This document shows, in pieces, positions 1 to 8,975 of a DNA stretch of 44,336 nt. Position 1 is the first letter of the stretch. Each line of letters opens with the position of its first letter. The notes beneath the pieces are model-generated. The model did no database searches, was not told the origin of the DNA, and saw only the letters and a list, made by a program, of their open reading frames with translations. Source of the DNA: Lewinella sp039816955 (GTDB taxonomy: Bacteria; Bacteroidota; Bacteroidia; Chitinophagales; Saprospiraceae); contig JBCBWU010000027.1 in assembly GCA_039816955.1 (NCBI GenBank), positions 1 to 44,336 on the forward strand, given 5' to 3'. A program made the translations under genes and the position numbers.

Positions 1-89
1 AAAAGAAGGAGCAAAGGCATAAGGAGGAGTAGCCGCTGTTTACTCCTAAATCTACGAATTTATGAGATCATACCTTTGCTCCTTCTTTT
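1..89. repeat. Inverted repeat overlapping the start of the sensor gene
   Basis: Bases 1-17 are the exact reverse complement of bases 73-89. Extended to 1-20 and 70-89, the arms match at 19 of 20 positions, the difference being ATG on the reversed left arm against ATA on the right arm. The 49-55 bp between them hold a smaller hairpin (GGAGTA/TACTCC) and an AAGGAGGAG run. The right arm covers the first codons of the downstream ORF. It could be an RNA hairpin, the shared start region of two divergent genes, or an invertible segment. The left arm touches the window edge, so the repeat may extend further. Confidence 0.7.
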
Positions 90-2976
90 GGTTCTATTAG
101 TACTCTGTTCACCTTATGAGGCGGCGAGCCAACGTTTCGCCTATCAACATTATCGCCAGAGCAATGGGCTGCCAGCACAACAGGTACGTGCTGTAACTAA
201 GGGCAAGTCGGGTGCTTTATGGGTAGGTACCGACGATGGTCTATTTCGCTTTGCTGGCCAGGATTTTACTTCTTACAATAGCTTGTTGGAGAGCCACTAC
301 GTACGGGCCTTCGCCCAAAAGGAAAATGGAGATCTCCTGTTTTGCAATGATACGGGTATTCACCTGCTTGTTGAAGAGGGTGATTCAGCGCGTATTGAAC
401 CACTTATTTCTGCCTCCTTTACTCCGAATGATAGCACTCTATTTTATCCCAATACCCTCTACTATGATCAGGGTGAAATACTGTGGATTGGTCAGCCGGA
501 TGGTCGTCTGGCGCGCTGGAAAGATGAGCAGTTGGAGTTTCTACAAATAGGGGCTTCGTATCAAGGCCCCAGAGGACAGGCCCAGTACTGCTTCACGGAA
601 ACCCGTGGTGGTTTGCTGCTGATAAGCGACCCACAGGGGCAGGTGTTTCGATATAAACGGGAAGAAGATGAGTTCGAACCCATTAGTACGGCTGCTAATG
701 GTCGGGCGGATGCCCTCTTGATCCACGCCGGACAAATTTGGAGTGGTGGTGATGAGCTTCGCCACTTTATTTTCGGCCGCGATCGCTGGCAGTTAAATCA
801 GAGCTTAGGTACTCCGCATGGACGCATAACAGTGCTCCGGCCTACTGCTGATCCCGACCATCTTCTGGTGGGTACGGAAGAGGAAGGTTTGTTTTTGTAT
901 GATGCCGCAATGGATACCTGGCAAACCGTTTTTGGAGCCAATGATCCACATCGAATAGAAGAACTGCCCCTCCAGCATATCAACGAAATTGTACCCGACC
1001 GACAGGGTGATTGGTGGGTCTGCACCGCTGAAGGCTTAGGTCTTTTGCAGCAACCATTCTTTTCCATTGTATTTGGTCAAGCCAATAATAGTACTGTTTG
1101 TTTAGGTACGCATCCTGACGGTAGCATCTTGGTATCCTACGGGGAGGTATATCGGATGACGCCGGAGGGCGATGGATTTTCCAGTGAGGTATTGCCAGAG
1201 CTAGAAGAAGGGCTGGTGACTTCCATTGTGGTAATGGGAGGCGTTGTGTGGTTGGGAAGCTCGCGCGGTGAACTAATCAGTTTGTACCGGGAGGAATTGA
1301 CCTTGCAAGCAGATCTACAAGAGCGGGGTGGGGGCATCTTTTTCATGGAACCAGATGCAGCGCAAAACCTTTGGCTTTGCCAAGCACCCGATGAAACACC
1401 CATTGTGGGCGTGGCGCGTTACCACGAATCTGAGGGGGTAGCCGTTTACGGTCCCGAAGAGGGCCTGGATAACCGTATTCTTGTGGTACGGCAAGGGCCA
1501 AAAGAGCGGATTTATGCTGCGGGTATCGGTGTGGATACCTATCTCTACCGTTACGATCCCAAAGCGGATCGTTTTATCAATTTGAGCTTGCCGCTCACCT
1601 TTTCGCACAGCCCTACTTTTGAGGTGCACGATATGACAATTGATGCCAAGGGAGTAGTCTGGTTAGCTACTACCGATGGTCTTTTGCAATATGACCTTGA
1701 GCGTATTCAAAGAGTAGATCTTGGTGATTTTACTGCTGATGAAATTCGCTCTGTAGAGGCAGGGGGAGACAACCAACTTTGGGTTGCTACGGCCACTGAA
1801 GGCGTTCTCTATTACGAAATGGATACCCGTAAGTTGACGCGCCTCGATGGTAGTAGTGGACTTCCTTCGATCATCTCTGCTTATCGTGCCATGTTGCAGG
1901 ATGCCGCTGGGCGTATCTGGCTTGGTACGGCGGAAGGAGTCGTGTACAGTAAAGTGGACAACCCAGTGCCAGAGGTGAGTCCACAACCATATTGGCAAGA
2001 TTTTCTCTTAAATGGCCGCTCCATAGCTAATGGTTCTGATATTCGAATCACCCCCCATGACCAATTGCAACTCAATTGGAACACGACTGCCTTTTCTGCT
2101 CGCCTGATGCAGTATCGCTGTCGTTTGCAAGGGGCTGCAGATAGCAGTTGGGTTTCTTTAGGCGAGGATATACAGTTGGAGTTACCTATCCTGAATCCAG
2201 ATAAATATGTCTTTGAGTTGCAGGCCCTACAGGCTGGTGGTTATCAATGGAGCGAGTCATTAACCGTGCCCATTCAGGTACGCAAGCCGTGGTACGAGCG
2301 TTGGTGGGGCCTAGGTTTGCTGTTGTTGGGTGGAGTGCTGGTCAGTACGGCATTATTCCGGAGTACGATTGGGGCTTTGCGCCTTCGTTTACGTGTCTTG
2401 AATCGGCAGAATACGAATTTGCAATCCGAGAAAAGAATGTACCAAGAGCAGGAGCGTATGCTGAAGCAGAATGCTGTGCGAAACGAAAGACAGTTTAATG
2501 ATTTGGAACATCGCTTGAGGGGGTTACAACAGTTATCGGAGAAAAATCTGCACGGACTTTCCTCTCTTGAAATACTCGAATCCCTAGGCGCGGATCTTGC
2601 CAATCTATTCGGGGCCGACTTGGTAGAATTAGCTTGGCAAGAAGAGACTCAGATGATTCGGAAGGCCTACTGGAGAGGCCCAGCTACCTATTTGACCAAA
2701 GAGCAGGAACTCGAAGACTGGCCCTGGGCTGAAGGGGGAAGAGGGCAGGTTGAAAGTGGACAACAAGAGGTTGGTTACCCCTTAATGGTGGTCAACCCAG
2801 ATGAGGATACAGAGCTATCGTATTTAAAAATCCATTTACTATCCATTGCGCAGCAGGCTTTCAATTTGTTATTGTATCGGCAAGCAGGTGGAGCATTCGG
2901 TGAGCGCGATGAACAATTCTTAAAAATAGCGGGGCGCTATCTGGAGGAACAACTTGACCAAACCCTAGAAAAATAG
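76..2976 (+). CDS. Two-component-style beta-propeller sensor without kinase (Reg_prop, Y_Y_Y, GAF-like)
   Basis: This large membrane sensor resembles hybrid two-component sensors of Bacteroidota but carries no kinase, receiver or DNA-binding domain. A short hydrophobic signal segment is followed by many Reg_prop-type propeller repeats with motifs such as ALWVGTDDGLFRF and RIWLGTAEGVVYS (about 25-650). A Y_Y_Y-like beta domain (about 665-735), one membrane helix (about 744-762), a coiled coil (about 770-830) and a GAF-like cytoplasmic domain complete it. The start is uncertain: the frame is open to the window edge with no in-frame ATG, and TTG is the first usual start codon. An ATG at 62 is out of frame and soon meets a stop. 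The K+ channel gene begins 7 bases after the stop, suggesting co-transcription. The ligand is unknown. Confidence 0.8.
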   Translation: MLLLLVLLVLCSPYEAASQRFAYQHYRQSNGLPAQQVRAVTKGKSGALWVGTDDGLFRFAGQDFTSYNSLLESHYVRAFAQKENGDLLFCNDTGIHLLVEEGDSARIEPLISASFTPNDSTLFYPNTLYYDQGEILWIGQPDGRLARWKDEQLEFLQIGASYQGPRGQAQYCFTETRGGLLLISDPQGQVFRYKREEDEFEPISTAANGRADALLIHAGQIWSGGDELRHFIFGRDRWQLNQSLGTPHGRITVLRPTADPDHLLVGTEEEGLFLYDAAMDTWQTVFGANDPHRIEELPLQHINEIVPDRQGDWWVCTAEGLGLLQQPFFSIVFGQANNSTVCLGTHPDGSILVSYGEVYRMTPEGDGFSSEVLPELEEGLVTSIVVMGGVVWLGSSRGELISLYREELTLQADLQERGGGIFFMEPDAAQNLWLCQAPDETPIVGVARYHESEGVAVYGPEEGLDNRILVVRQGPKERIYAAGIGVDTYLYRYDPKADRFINLSLPLTFSHSPTFEVHDMTIDAKGVVWLATTDGLLQYDLERIQRVDLGDFTADEIRSVEAGGDNQLWVATATEGVLYYEMDTRKLTRLDGSSGLPSIISAYRAMLQDAAGRIWLGTAEGVVYSKVDNPVPEVSPQPYWQDFLLNGRSIANGSDIRITPHDQLQLNWNTTAFSARLMQYRCRLQGAADSSWVSLGEDIQLELPILNPDKYVFELQALQAGGYQWSESLTVPIQVRKPWYERWWGLGLLLLGGVLVSTALFRSTIGALRLRLRVLNRQNTNLQSEKRMYQEQERMLKQNAVRNERQFNDLEHRLRGLQQLSEKNLHGLSSLEILESLGADLANLFGADLVELAWQEETQMIRKAYWRGPATYLTKEQELEDWPWAEGGRGQVESGQQEVGYPLMVVNPDEDTELSYLKIHLLSIAQQAFNLLLYRQAGGAFGERDEQFLKIAGRYLEEQLDQTLEK

Positions 2977-2983
2977 CCAGCAG

Positions 2984-4075
2984 ATGAAGATCAGAAGCTC
3001 CATAGCTGCATTATTTTTACTGTGTCTGCTGCTCTGCTGTTGGGTAAAGCTTGTAGCTCAGGATACCATTCCACTCAGAGTGGGTCTACACCACGATCCT
3101 CCCTTTATTATCGAACAGTCGGATGGTAGCTACTCGGGACTTTGCATTGATCTATGGCAGGACGTCGCCAATGAGTTAGGGTACGAATACGAACTGGTTC
3201 CTTTTAGCGATGTCATTGGGATGGTACGCGCGCTGGATTTCCAGGAATTGGATGTGGCCATTAACCCCCTGACGGTAAGCAGTGCCAGACTGCAAATGCT
3301 GGATGCTTCGCAACCCTTCTACGTATCAAGTGTGGGGGTGGCCACTTCCAATTCTAATAAAGGTGGTTTTCGCGTCTTCCTCAGTAATTTCTTTTCGCTT
3401 GATTTTATCAAGATTGCCATGGCGCTGCTCTTCATTATTTTCTGCTTTGGCACCTTACTCTGGTTAGCCGAAAGGCATCATAATGAACTACAGTTCCGTC
3501 CGGGGCTCGTTGGGCTCTTAGATGGTCTTTGGTGGTCGGCGGTAACGATGACCACGGTAGGCTACGGAGATAAATCACCCAAGACCCAGCTGGGACGTAC
3601 GATTGCCATTATTTGGATGTTTACGGCGGTGATAATTATCTCTGGTTTCACAGCTTCTATCGCCTCCAGTCTCACCGTGAATTCTTTGACGGTTCAGATT
3701 GAGCAATTACAAGATCTGCAAAGTGTGCAGGCTATTGGGGCAGTAACGGCCAGTGGTAGTGAAGATTTCTTGCGGAGACACCAAGTGGTAGCACACCGTA
3801 CTTTTGCCAATCCCACTAATGGCATTCGTAGCCTGGCTAGTCGGGAGGTTGACGTGCTGGTTTTTGATAAGACCACGATGCGTTATCTCATTAATCGCGA
3901 ACAGCTGACCAATAGAATTCAACTACTTCCGCTCACTTTTAACAAACAATACCGCTCTTTTTTGTTTCCTAAAGGGAGCCAGCTGGTGGATAATATTAAC
4001 CCGGTGCTGGTAGACCGTATTCAACGCGCCAGTTGGGAAGAAGTCTTAAAGAGATACGACATGGCGGAAAATTAG
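2984..4075 (+). CDS. Glutamate-receptor-like ligand-gated K+ channel (GluR0 type)
   Basis: A signal peptide (1-25) is followed by half of a periplasmic ligand-binding domain (S1, about 27-125), a membrane helix (about 142-162), a pore loop with the K+ filter TVGYGD (191-196), a second helix (about 206-228) and the other half of the binding domain (S2, about 235-355). This is the SBP_bac_3/Ion_trans_2 architecture of prokaryotic glutamate receptors such as GluR0. Ligand residues are recognisable: P95-L96-T97 followed after four residues by R102 matches the PLT-x4-R carboxylate site of ionotropic glutamate receptors. D295 in S2 is placed to bind the ligand amine. SGFTASIAS at the end of the second helix resembles the eukaryotic SYTANLAAF gate. 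A simple periplasmic binding protein is excluded by the pore. The agonist is inferred to be an amino acid. Confidence 0.9.
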   Translation: MKIRSSIAALFLLCLLLCCWVKLVAQDTIPLRVGLHHDPPFIIEQSDGSYSGLCIDLWQDVANELGYEYELVPFSDVIGMVRALDFQELDVAINPLTVSSARLQMLDASQPFYVSSVGVATSNSNKGGFRVFLSNFFSLDFIKIAMALLFIIFCFGTLLWLAERHHNELQFRPGLVGLLDGLWWSAVTMTTVGYGDKSPKTQLGRTIAIIWMFTAVIIISGFTASIASSLTVNSLTVQIEQLQDLQSVQAIGAVTASGSEDFLRRHQVVAHRTFANPTNGIRSLASREVDVLVFDKTTMRYLINREQLTNRIQLLPLTFNKQYRSFLFPKGSQLVDNINPVLVDRIQRASWEEVLKRYDMAEN

Positions 4076-4084
4076 ATTCTTGAT

Positions 4085-4639
4085 ATGCCGATACCATCGT
4101 GGGAGAAGATAAAGGAGCGCATTGCCTATGACGGTTGGCGGAGTATGTTGGTGAAAACCTTCCGCCTACCCGACGGACAAGTGCAGGAATATGATGTTGT
4201 TCGCAATGGTGCCTACGTAGTCGTTGCTGCTTTTACCAAAGAAAAGGAAGCGATTCTAATTCAGCAATACCGGCCTGGCCCTGAAATGGTTCTGAGTAGC
4301 TTTTGCGAAGGCTACATTGATGAAAACGAAACGCCAGAGCAGGCAGCAGCGCGCGAACTATTAGAGGAGACAGGCTATCGCGCCGGTTCCATAAAGTTGC
4401 TTCGAACACTACGAACTGCCTACAGCACGGAAAAACGTATTTGCCTGTTGGCTCTGGACTGTGAATACGAACGTCCGCCCGCCGGAGATGCGGATGAGTT
4501 TATCGAAGTATTTACCATGCCGATGGCCGAATTCCTCGCTTGGGTAAGTACAGATGAAAGTGCCTTCTACACTTTGGATGCCTTACTGCTAGCATTACAA
4601 GCTGAGCCCTCTTTACAAACCCAGCCAGAACCGCATTAG
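4085..4639 (+). CDS. Nudix hydrolase, ADP-ribose pyrophosphatase-like
   Basis: This 184-residue protein carries a complete Nudix box at residues 76-98, G-x5-E-x7-REL-LEE-TGY, whose glutamates bind the divalent metals that catalyse diphosphate cleavage. The preceding strand (VVAAFTKEKEAILIQQYRPG) is typical of the ADP-ribose/NUDT5-like branch, in which the N-terminal strands make a dimer. Substrate is therefore inferred to be a nucleoside diphosphate sugar such as ADP-ribose, but other nucleotides are possible. The gene starts 9 bases after the K+ channel gene, so it probably belongs to the same transcript; no functional link to the channel is evident. Confidence 0.85.
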   Translation: MPIPSWEKIKERIAYDGWRSMLVKTFRLPDGQVQEYDVVRNGAYVVVAAFTKEKEAILIQQYRPGPEMVLSSFCEGYIDENETPEQAAARELLEETGYRAGSIKLLRTLRTAYSTEKRICLLALDCEYERPPAGDADEFIEVFTMPMAEFLAWVSTDESAFYTLDALLLALQAEPSLQTQPEPH

Positions 4640-4666
4640 GCACACCCAAGTGGTGGCGATGTTTCA

Positions 4667-7138
4667 CTACTTGCTTTTGATGTCCTGCAGGTAGCGTTCC
4701 AGTTCGATCTCGTCATAAACGAGTACTTCACGCGCTTTTGAACCTTCGGAAGGACCTACAATGCCCATGGCTTCCAGTTGATCCATAATACGACCTGCGC
4801 GGTTGTAACCAAGCTTAAGCCTACGCTGGATCATGGAAGTAGAGCCGTGCTGTTGGCCCACAATAAGACGGGCGGCATCCTCAAACATATCGTCCAAGTC
4901 GCGATAGGAAAGGGAGGCGGAACCTTGCAAGTCTTCGTCACCGTGGAACTCAGGCAACAAATAAGGTTCTGGATAACCCCGTTGAGCGGCAATGAAGTCA
5001 ATCACGCGTTCTACCTCAGGGGTGTCAACGAAGGCACCTTGCAGGCGAACCATTTCACCACCTACGCTTAGGAGCATATCACCACGACCAATCAGCTGGT
5101 CGGCACCGCCGCCGTCGAGGATGGTGCGGGAGTCTACCTTGGCTGTCACCTTGTAGGCAATACGCGCTGGGAAGTTAGCTTTGATAACACCAGTGATAAT
5201 ATTTACCGACGGGCGCTGGGTAGCGATAACCAGGTGGATACCAATGGCCCGAGCGAGCTGCGCCAAACGTCCGATAGGAAGTTCTACCTCTTTCCCGGCC
5301 GTCATGATGAGGTCGGCAAACTCGTCAATGATGAGTACGATGAAAGGCAAGAAGCGGTGCCCCTTCTCTGGATTTAAGCGGCGGGCAACGAATTTCTCGT
5401 TGTATTCCTTGATGTTTCGGGCGGAAGCCTTTTTCAATAAATCGTACCGCTGATCCATCTCAATACAGAGGGAGTTCAGCGTGTGGATTACGCGATTGGT
5501 TTCCGTGGTGATCGGTTCCTCCTGTCCCGGTAGAAAACCAAGGAAGTGATGCTCTAAACGGCTGTAAGGAAAGAGCTCCACCTTCTTCGGGTCAATCAAA
5601 ACAAGTTTGACCTGGCTAGGGTGCTTCTTGTACAGCAGCGAAATAATGATCGCATTGATACCAACCGACTTACCCTGGCCTGTTGCACCGGCCACTAGTA
5701 AGTGAGGCATCTTCGCCAAATCAGCCACGAATACTTCGTTGTTGATGGTTTTACCAAGCGCAATTGGCAGCGTCATTTTACCCGTACGGAATCGCTCATG
5801 GTTGAGCACTTCCCGCATAGAGACAATCTGTGTCTTCTTATTTGGTACTTCAATACCAATAGTCCCCTTACCAGGAATTGGGGCAATGATACGGATACCG
5901 AGGGCGGAGAGTGATAAGGCAATATCGTCCTCCAGGTTCTTAATTTTTGAGATACGTACCCCCGGTGCTGGAACGATTTCGTATAGGGTTACCGTAGGGC
6001 CAATGGTAGCACGAATCTTGGTAATCTCAATCTTATAGTGGAGCAGCGTTTCAATGATCTGATCCTTATTCGCATCCAGCTCCGCACGGTCAATTTCTAC
6101 TTTCTGATGTGAATAGTCCTCCAGTAACTGTACACTTGGGTGCTCGTAAGTGGACAATTCCAAGGTAGGATCATAAGGCTCAGAGTGGTCTTTATTTTCT
6201 TCTGTAAAGGATAGCGGCGGTCCGGTTGGATTACTTGTGCCAGTCCCGCTAGCTCCGGGAGCGGAGGCTTCAATTTCGAGCTCTGATTCACCTGCTACTA
6301 AGCTGGTTGGTTTTTCCAGTTTGCGCTTTTGGGCCAGCTCAAAGGCCAATTGACTGCCTTTGGGTACCAATGTTTCCGGAGTGGGCTTAGTTTCTGCCGG
6401 TTCGGCTAGTTCTGGTATATTATCCTCAAATGGATCATCGTCTTTAGCGGTAGCTAATTCCCGTTTTTTGCGGGTGGCTAGCGTTTGGTCCCGCTTTTTA
6501 CGGCGCTGGTTGGCACCACTGAAACGGTCGCTGAAATAGTCCACCACGTTTTCGGCGAGTTTCTCCAGCGTTAGTTCGTTAAAATTGGGGTTGGTTCGCC
6601 AAACGATCATTCCAGTGATTACCGCAATAATAAGTAGCCAAAGGCCAACCGTGCCAACGAAGTTCTGTAGCCAGTTGGCAAAACCTTCACCTACGGCGCC
6701 ACCCCAAGGAAACTCCGCGCTGCCGGCAATGAATTCTAAAAACACGGCGGCAACGATCATGGCTACAATGGTGTAGTTGATCGTGGGCATAAGGGTCTGG
6801 AATGGCTGTCGATAAATGCGGTTAATCCCAATTCGGCCTAGCAGGTAAACCAGCAGAAAAGAAGGAAGTCCAAAGCACCACCAGAAGAAAAAGTTGGAAA
6901 CGATGGCACCAAGGCGCCCCAGCCAATTGGCCATTTCGAAGTCGCCTTCCAGCAGTTTCCAGCCTGTATGGTGGTGTACCCGGCTAAAGTCAATATGCCA
7001 GGTGAATAGATAAGAGAAGAACGCAACAAATAGATAAGTGGCAATGAAGAGGCACAAAAGACCAAATAACTTCGGGATTCGCTCATCATTCAGGCCCAAC
7101 CGCAATGCCAACTGACCTTTCTTTTTCTTTTTCGCCAT
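4667..7138 (-). CDS. ftsK: DNA translocase FtsK/SpoIIIE
   Basis: FtsK is an ATP-driven DNA pump anchored at the division septum, where it clears and aligns chromosome termini. Four N-terminal membrane helices (about 20-200) are followed by a charged, Pro/Glu-rich linker and the motor with Walker A GATGQGKS (about 482) and Walker B VLIIDEFADL (about 604). A winged-helix gamma domain (about 750-815) normally reads the DNA orientation signal. The start was set at MAKKKKKGQL because AAGGAGG lies 7 bases upstream; a longer frame adds 16 unlikely residues. At 823 residues it has the usual length. Its stop lies 27 bases from the convergent Nudix gene stop. Confidence 0.97.
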   Translation of the reverse strand: MAKKKKKGQLALRLGLNDERIPKLFGLLCLFIATYLFVAFFSYLFTWHIDFSRVHHHTGWKLLEGDFEMANWLGRLGAIVSNFFFWWCFGLPSFLLVYLLGRIGINRIYRQPFQTLMPTINYTIVAMIVAAVFLEFIAGSAEFPWGGAVGEGFANWLQNFVGTVGLWLLIIAVITGMIVWRTNPNFNELTLEKLAENVVDYFSDRFSGANQRRKKRDQTLATRKKRELATAKDDDPFEDNIPELAEPAETKPTPETLVPKGSQLAFELAQKRKLEKPTSLVAGESELEIEASAPGASGTGTSNPTGPPLSFTEENKDHSEPYDPTLELSTYEHPSVQLLEDYSHQKVEIDRAELDANKDQIIETLLHYKIEITKIRATIGPTVTLYEIVPAPGVRISKIKNLEDDIALSLSALGIRIIAPIPGKGTIGIEVPNKKTQIVSMREVLNHERFRTGKMTLPIALGKTINNEVFVADLAKMPHLLVAGATGQGKSVGINAIIISLLYKKHPSQVKLVLIDPKKVELFPYSRLEHHFLGFLPGQEEPITTETNRVIHTLNSLCIEMDQRYDLLKKASARNIKEYNEKFVARRLNPEKGHRFLPFIVLIIDEFADLIMTAGKEVELPIGRLAQLARAIGIHLVIATQRPSVNIITGVIKANFPARIAYKVTAKVDSRTILDGGGADQLIGRGDMLLSVGGEMVRLQGAFVDTPEVERVIDFIAAQRGYPEPYLLPEFHGDEDLQGSASLSYRDLDDMFEDAARLIVGQQHGSTSMIQRRLKLGYNRAGRIMDQLEAMGIVGPSEGSKAREVLVYDEIELERYLQDIKSK

Positions 7139-7173
7139 AGTTTGCCTCCTTGGCTTCCAGGATAGGTGAATGG

Positions 7174-7181
7174 CAAAAATA
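7174..7181 (-). promoter_or_regulatory. Possible -7 element of the ftsK promoter
   Basis: The reverse strand reads TATTTTTG, matching the Bacteroidota -7 consensus TAnnTTTG, and would give a leader of roughly 30 bases before ftsK. A TTTG lies upstream but only 16 bases away, shorter than the usual 19-21, so the -33 part is weak. Confidence 0.4.
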
Positions 7182-7316
7182 AGCAATTATGTTTTACCAA
7201 ATCCGAAAATGGCACTTCCAGTTGGGAGAAGGAGAAATGTGGTGTAAACTCAGGGTTGCGATCGCTTTTCCTTTGTTTGCCACAGGATAAATTGCTATCC
7301 TGCCAAAAAAAGTGCG

Positions 7317-7898
7317 ATGAAAGCAATATCGGTATTCTGTGGGTCTAGCAGTGGTCAGCAAGCTGTGTATAGAGAACAGGCCTTCGAGTTGGGGCAATAT
7401 TTAGCTCAGGAAGGAATCAAATTGGTCTATGGTGGTGCCAAGGTGGGCCTGATGGGAGCCGTAGCAGATGGCACGCTGGCTGGTGGTGGAGAGGTGATAG
7501 GAGTATTGCCTCATTTTTTATCCGCTAAGGAGATTGCTCACCCAGGGCTTACGGAATTAATCCTGGTGGATAGTATGCACGAGCGCAAGCAGTTGATGAA
7601 TGAGCATTGCGAAGGTGTGATTGCGCTACCCGGTGGTTTTGGTACGCTGGAAGAACTATTTGAGATGCTAACGTGGGCGCAGTTGGGCTTGCACCAAAAG
7701 CCAATTGGCATCCTTAATATAGCAGGTTACTATGATGCCTTGGTACAACTGTTAGATCATATGGTGGAGCAGGGCCTCTTGCGACTAACTAACCGCCAAA
7801 TGTTACTCGTTGATTCTTCTATCTCGGGCCTGGTCCAGCAGCTGTCAGACTATAAACCGGCATTGGTTGGAAAGTGGCTGGACGAAAACCAAACATAA
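7317..7898 (+). CDS. LOG family protein (TIGR00730), cytokinin riboside 5'-monophosphate phosphoribohydrolase-like
   Basis: This is a 193-residue Rossmann-fold protein of the Lonely Guy/YvdD family, which hydrolyses N6-modified or plain nucleoside 5'-monophosphates to a base plus ribose 5-phosphate. The signature PGGFGTLEE (105-113) and the upstream catalytic Arg-Lys pair in MHERKQLM (about 90) are intact, as is the N-terminal ISVFCGSSSG nucleotide loop. Length and motifs are normal for the family. Older annotations call these lysine decarboxylases, which the motif does not support. The aldo/keto reductase gene follows after 34 bases, so the two may be co-transcribed. The physiological substrate is not known from sequence. 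Confidence 0.88.
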   Translation: MKAISVFCGSSSGQQAVYREQAFELGQYLAQEGIKLVYGGAKVGLMGAVADGTLAGGGEVIGVLPHFLSAKEIAHPGLTELILVDSMHERKQLMNEHCEGVIALPGGFGTLEELFEMLTWAQLGLHQKPIGILNIAGYYDALVQLLDHMVEQGLLRLTNRQMLLVDSSISGLVQQLSDYKPALVGKWLDENQT

Positions 7899-7932
7899 TC
7901 CTTTACATTAGCAGCAAATAAACCTGGGCAGT

Positions 7933-8835
7933 ATGTTGGCACCAATTCAGCTTCATCCAAATGGACCTACTTTATCTCGGCTTACTGCGGGGGTAATGAC
8001 CTGGGGCGTATGGGGGCATAACCTTCCAATTAAGGATATGCAAAGCCTGATTGAACACTGTTTATCCGAAGGTATCACCACCTTTGATCATGCCGATATC
8101 TATGGCCACTATACCACCGAAGCTACTTTCGGTAATGCCTGGGCGGGTATGTCTATTGACCGTTCTAGTGTGCAATTGATCAGCAAGTGTGGTATCCGCC
8201 TGGTTTGTGAACAACGGCCAGAGAACCACATCAAGGCTTACGATACAAGCAAGGAGTATATCATACAGTCCGCCGAGCAAAGTCTGAAAAATCTTCAGAC
8301 CGATTATTTGGACTTACTCTTAGTTCATCGTCCAAGTCCACTGATGCGAGCAGAAGAAGTGGCGGCCGCCTTCGCGGAATTGAAGGCCAGCGGGAAAGTT
8401 TTGCATTTTGGAGTATCTAATTTCACTTCCAGTCAGGTTGATTACTTACGAGCCCAAACGCCATTGGTGACTAATCAGGTACAGGCTAGTTTACTGCATG
8501 ATAAGCCATTCTTCGATGGAACCTTTGACCAGGCGCTTCAATATCAAATGTGCCCTATGGCTTGGTCGCCGCTAGGAGGACTTTTTAGCCGTGATGACGA
8601 TGCGGCGCGGCGGGTAGCTGATGCGTTGGATGATGTGGGTGAAAAATATGGCAGCCCCGGTAGTGATGTACTGCTGTTGGCTTGGCTATTACACCACCCA
8701 GCGGGTATTATTCCTGTCTTGGGTACGGCTCGTCAAAGCCGACTATCGGCCGCAGTCAAGGCGCTTGATATTCAATTTGAAGATCAAGATTGGTTTACAC
8801 TGTTGGAGGCTGCTCGTGGGCACGAGGTGGCTTAG
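7933..8835 (+). CDS. Aldo/keto reductase family oxidoreductase
   Basis: This 300-residue TIM-barrel NADPH-dependent reductase has the catalytic tetrad in place: D52 and Y57 in FDHADIYG, K85 in LISKCG and H132 in LLLVHRPS. The C-terminal cofactor loop is seen in IIPVLGTARQSRL. The overall pattern, including QLHPNGPTLSRLTAGVMTWG at the start and CPMAWSPLGGG-like spacing later, resembles the YdhF-type subgroup. Substrates of these enzymes are carbonyl compounds, and sequence alone does not define which one. It lies downstream of the LOG-family gene and converges on clpP with a clpP terminator between them. Confidence 0.88.
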   Translation: MLAPIQLHPNGPTLSRLTAGVMTWGVWGHNLPIKDMQSLIEHCLSEGITTFDHADIYGHYTTEATFGNAWAGMSIDRSSVQLISKCGIRLVCEQRPENHIKAYDTSKEYIIQSAEQSLKNLQTDYLDLLLVHRPSPLMRAEEVAAAFAELKASGKVLHFGVSNFTSSQVDYLRAQTPLVTNQVQASLLHDKPFFDGTFDQALQYQMCPMAWSPLGGLFSRDDDAARRVADALDDVGEKYGSPGSDVLLLAWLLHHPAGIIPVLGTARQSRLSAAVKALDIQFEDQDWFTLLEAARGHEVA

Positions 8836-8911
8836 AGACGATTAAAAAATTGGCGACCCTCTTTCGCGATATTATTTTTTCCTGTAGACTTGTTTGGCTA
8901 CTTAGATAGGG

Positions 8912-8962
8912 AATAAAAAGAAAGGTGCTGACCGGAGAGGTTTTCATTACGTCTCCGATCAG
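8912..8962 (-). terminator. Intrinsic terminator of clpP
   Basis: On the reverse strand an 11-base arm (CTGATCGGAGA after the clpP stop) pairs with TCTCCGGTCAG with one mismatch, followed by a T-rich tail (CACCTTTCTTTTTATT). It sits 14 bases after the clpP stop. Confidence 0.7.
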
Positions 8963-8975
8963 GCTGGACTGCTTC

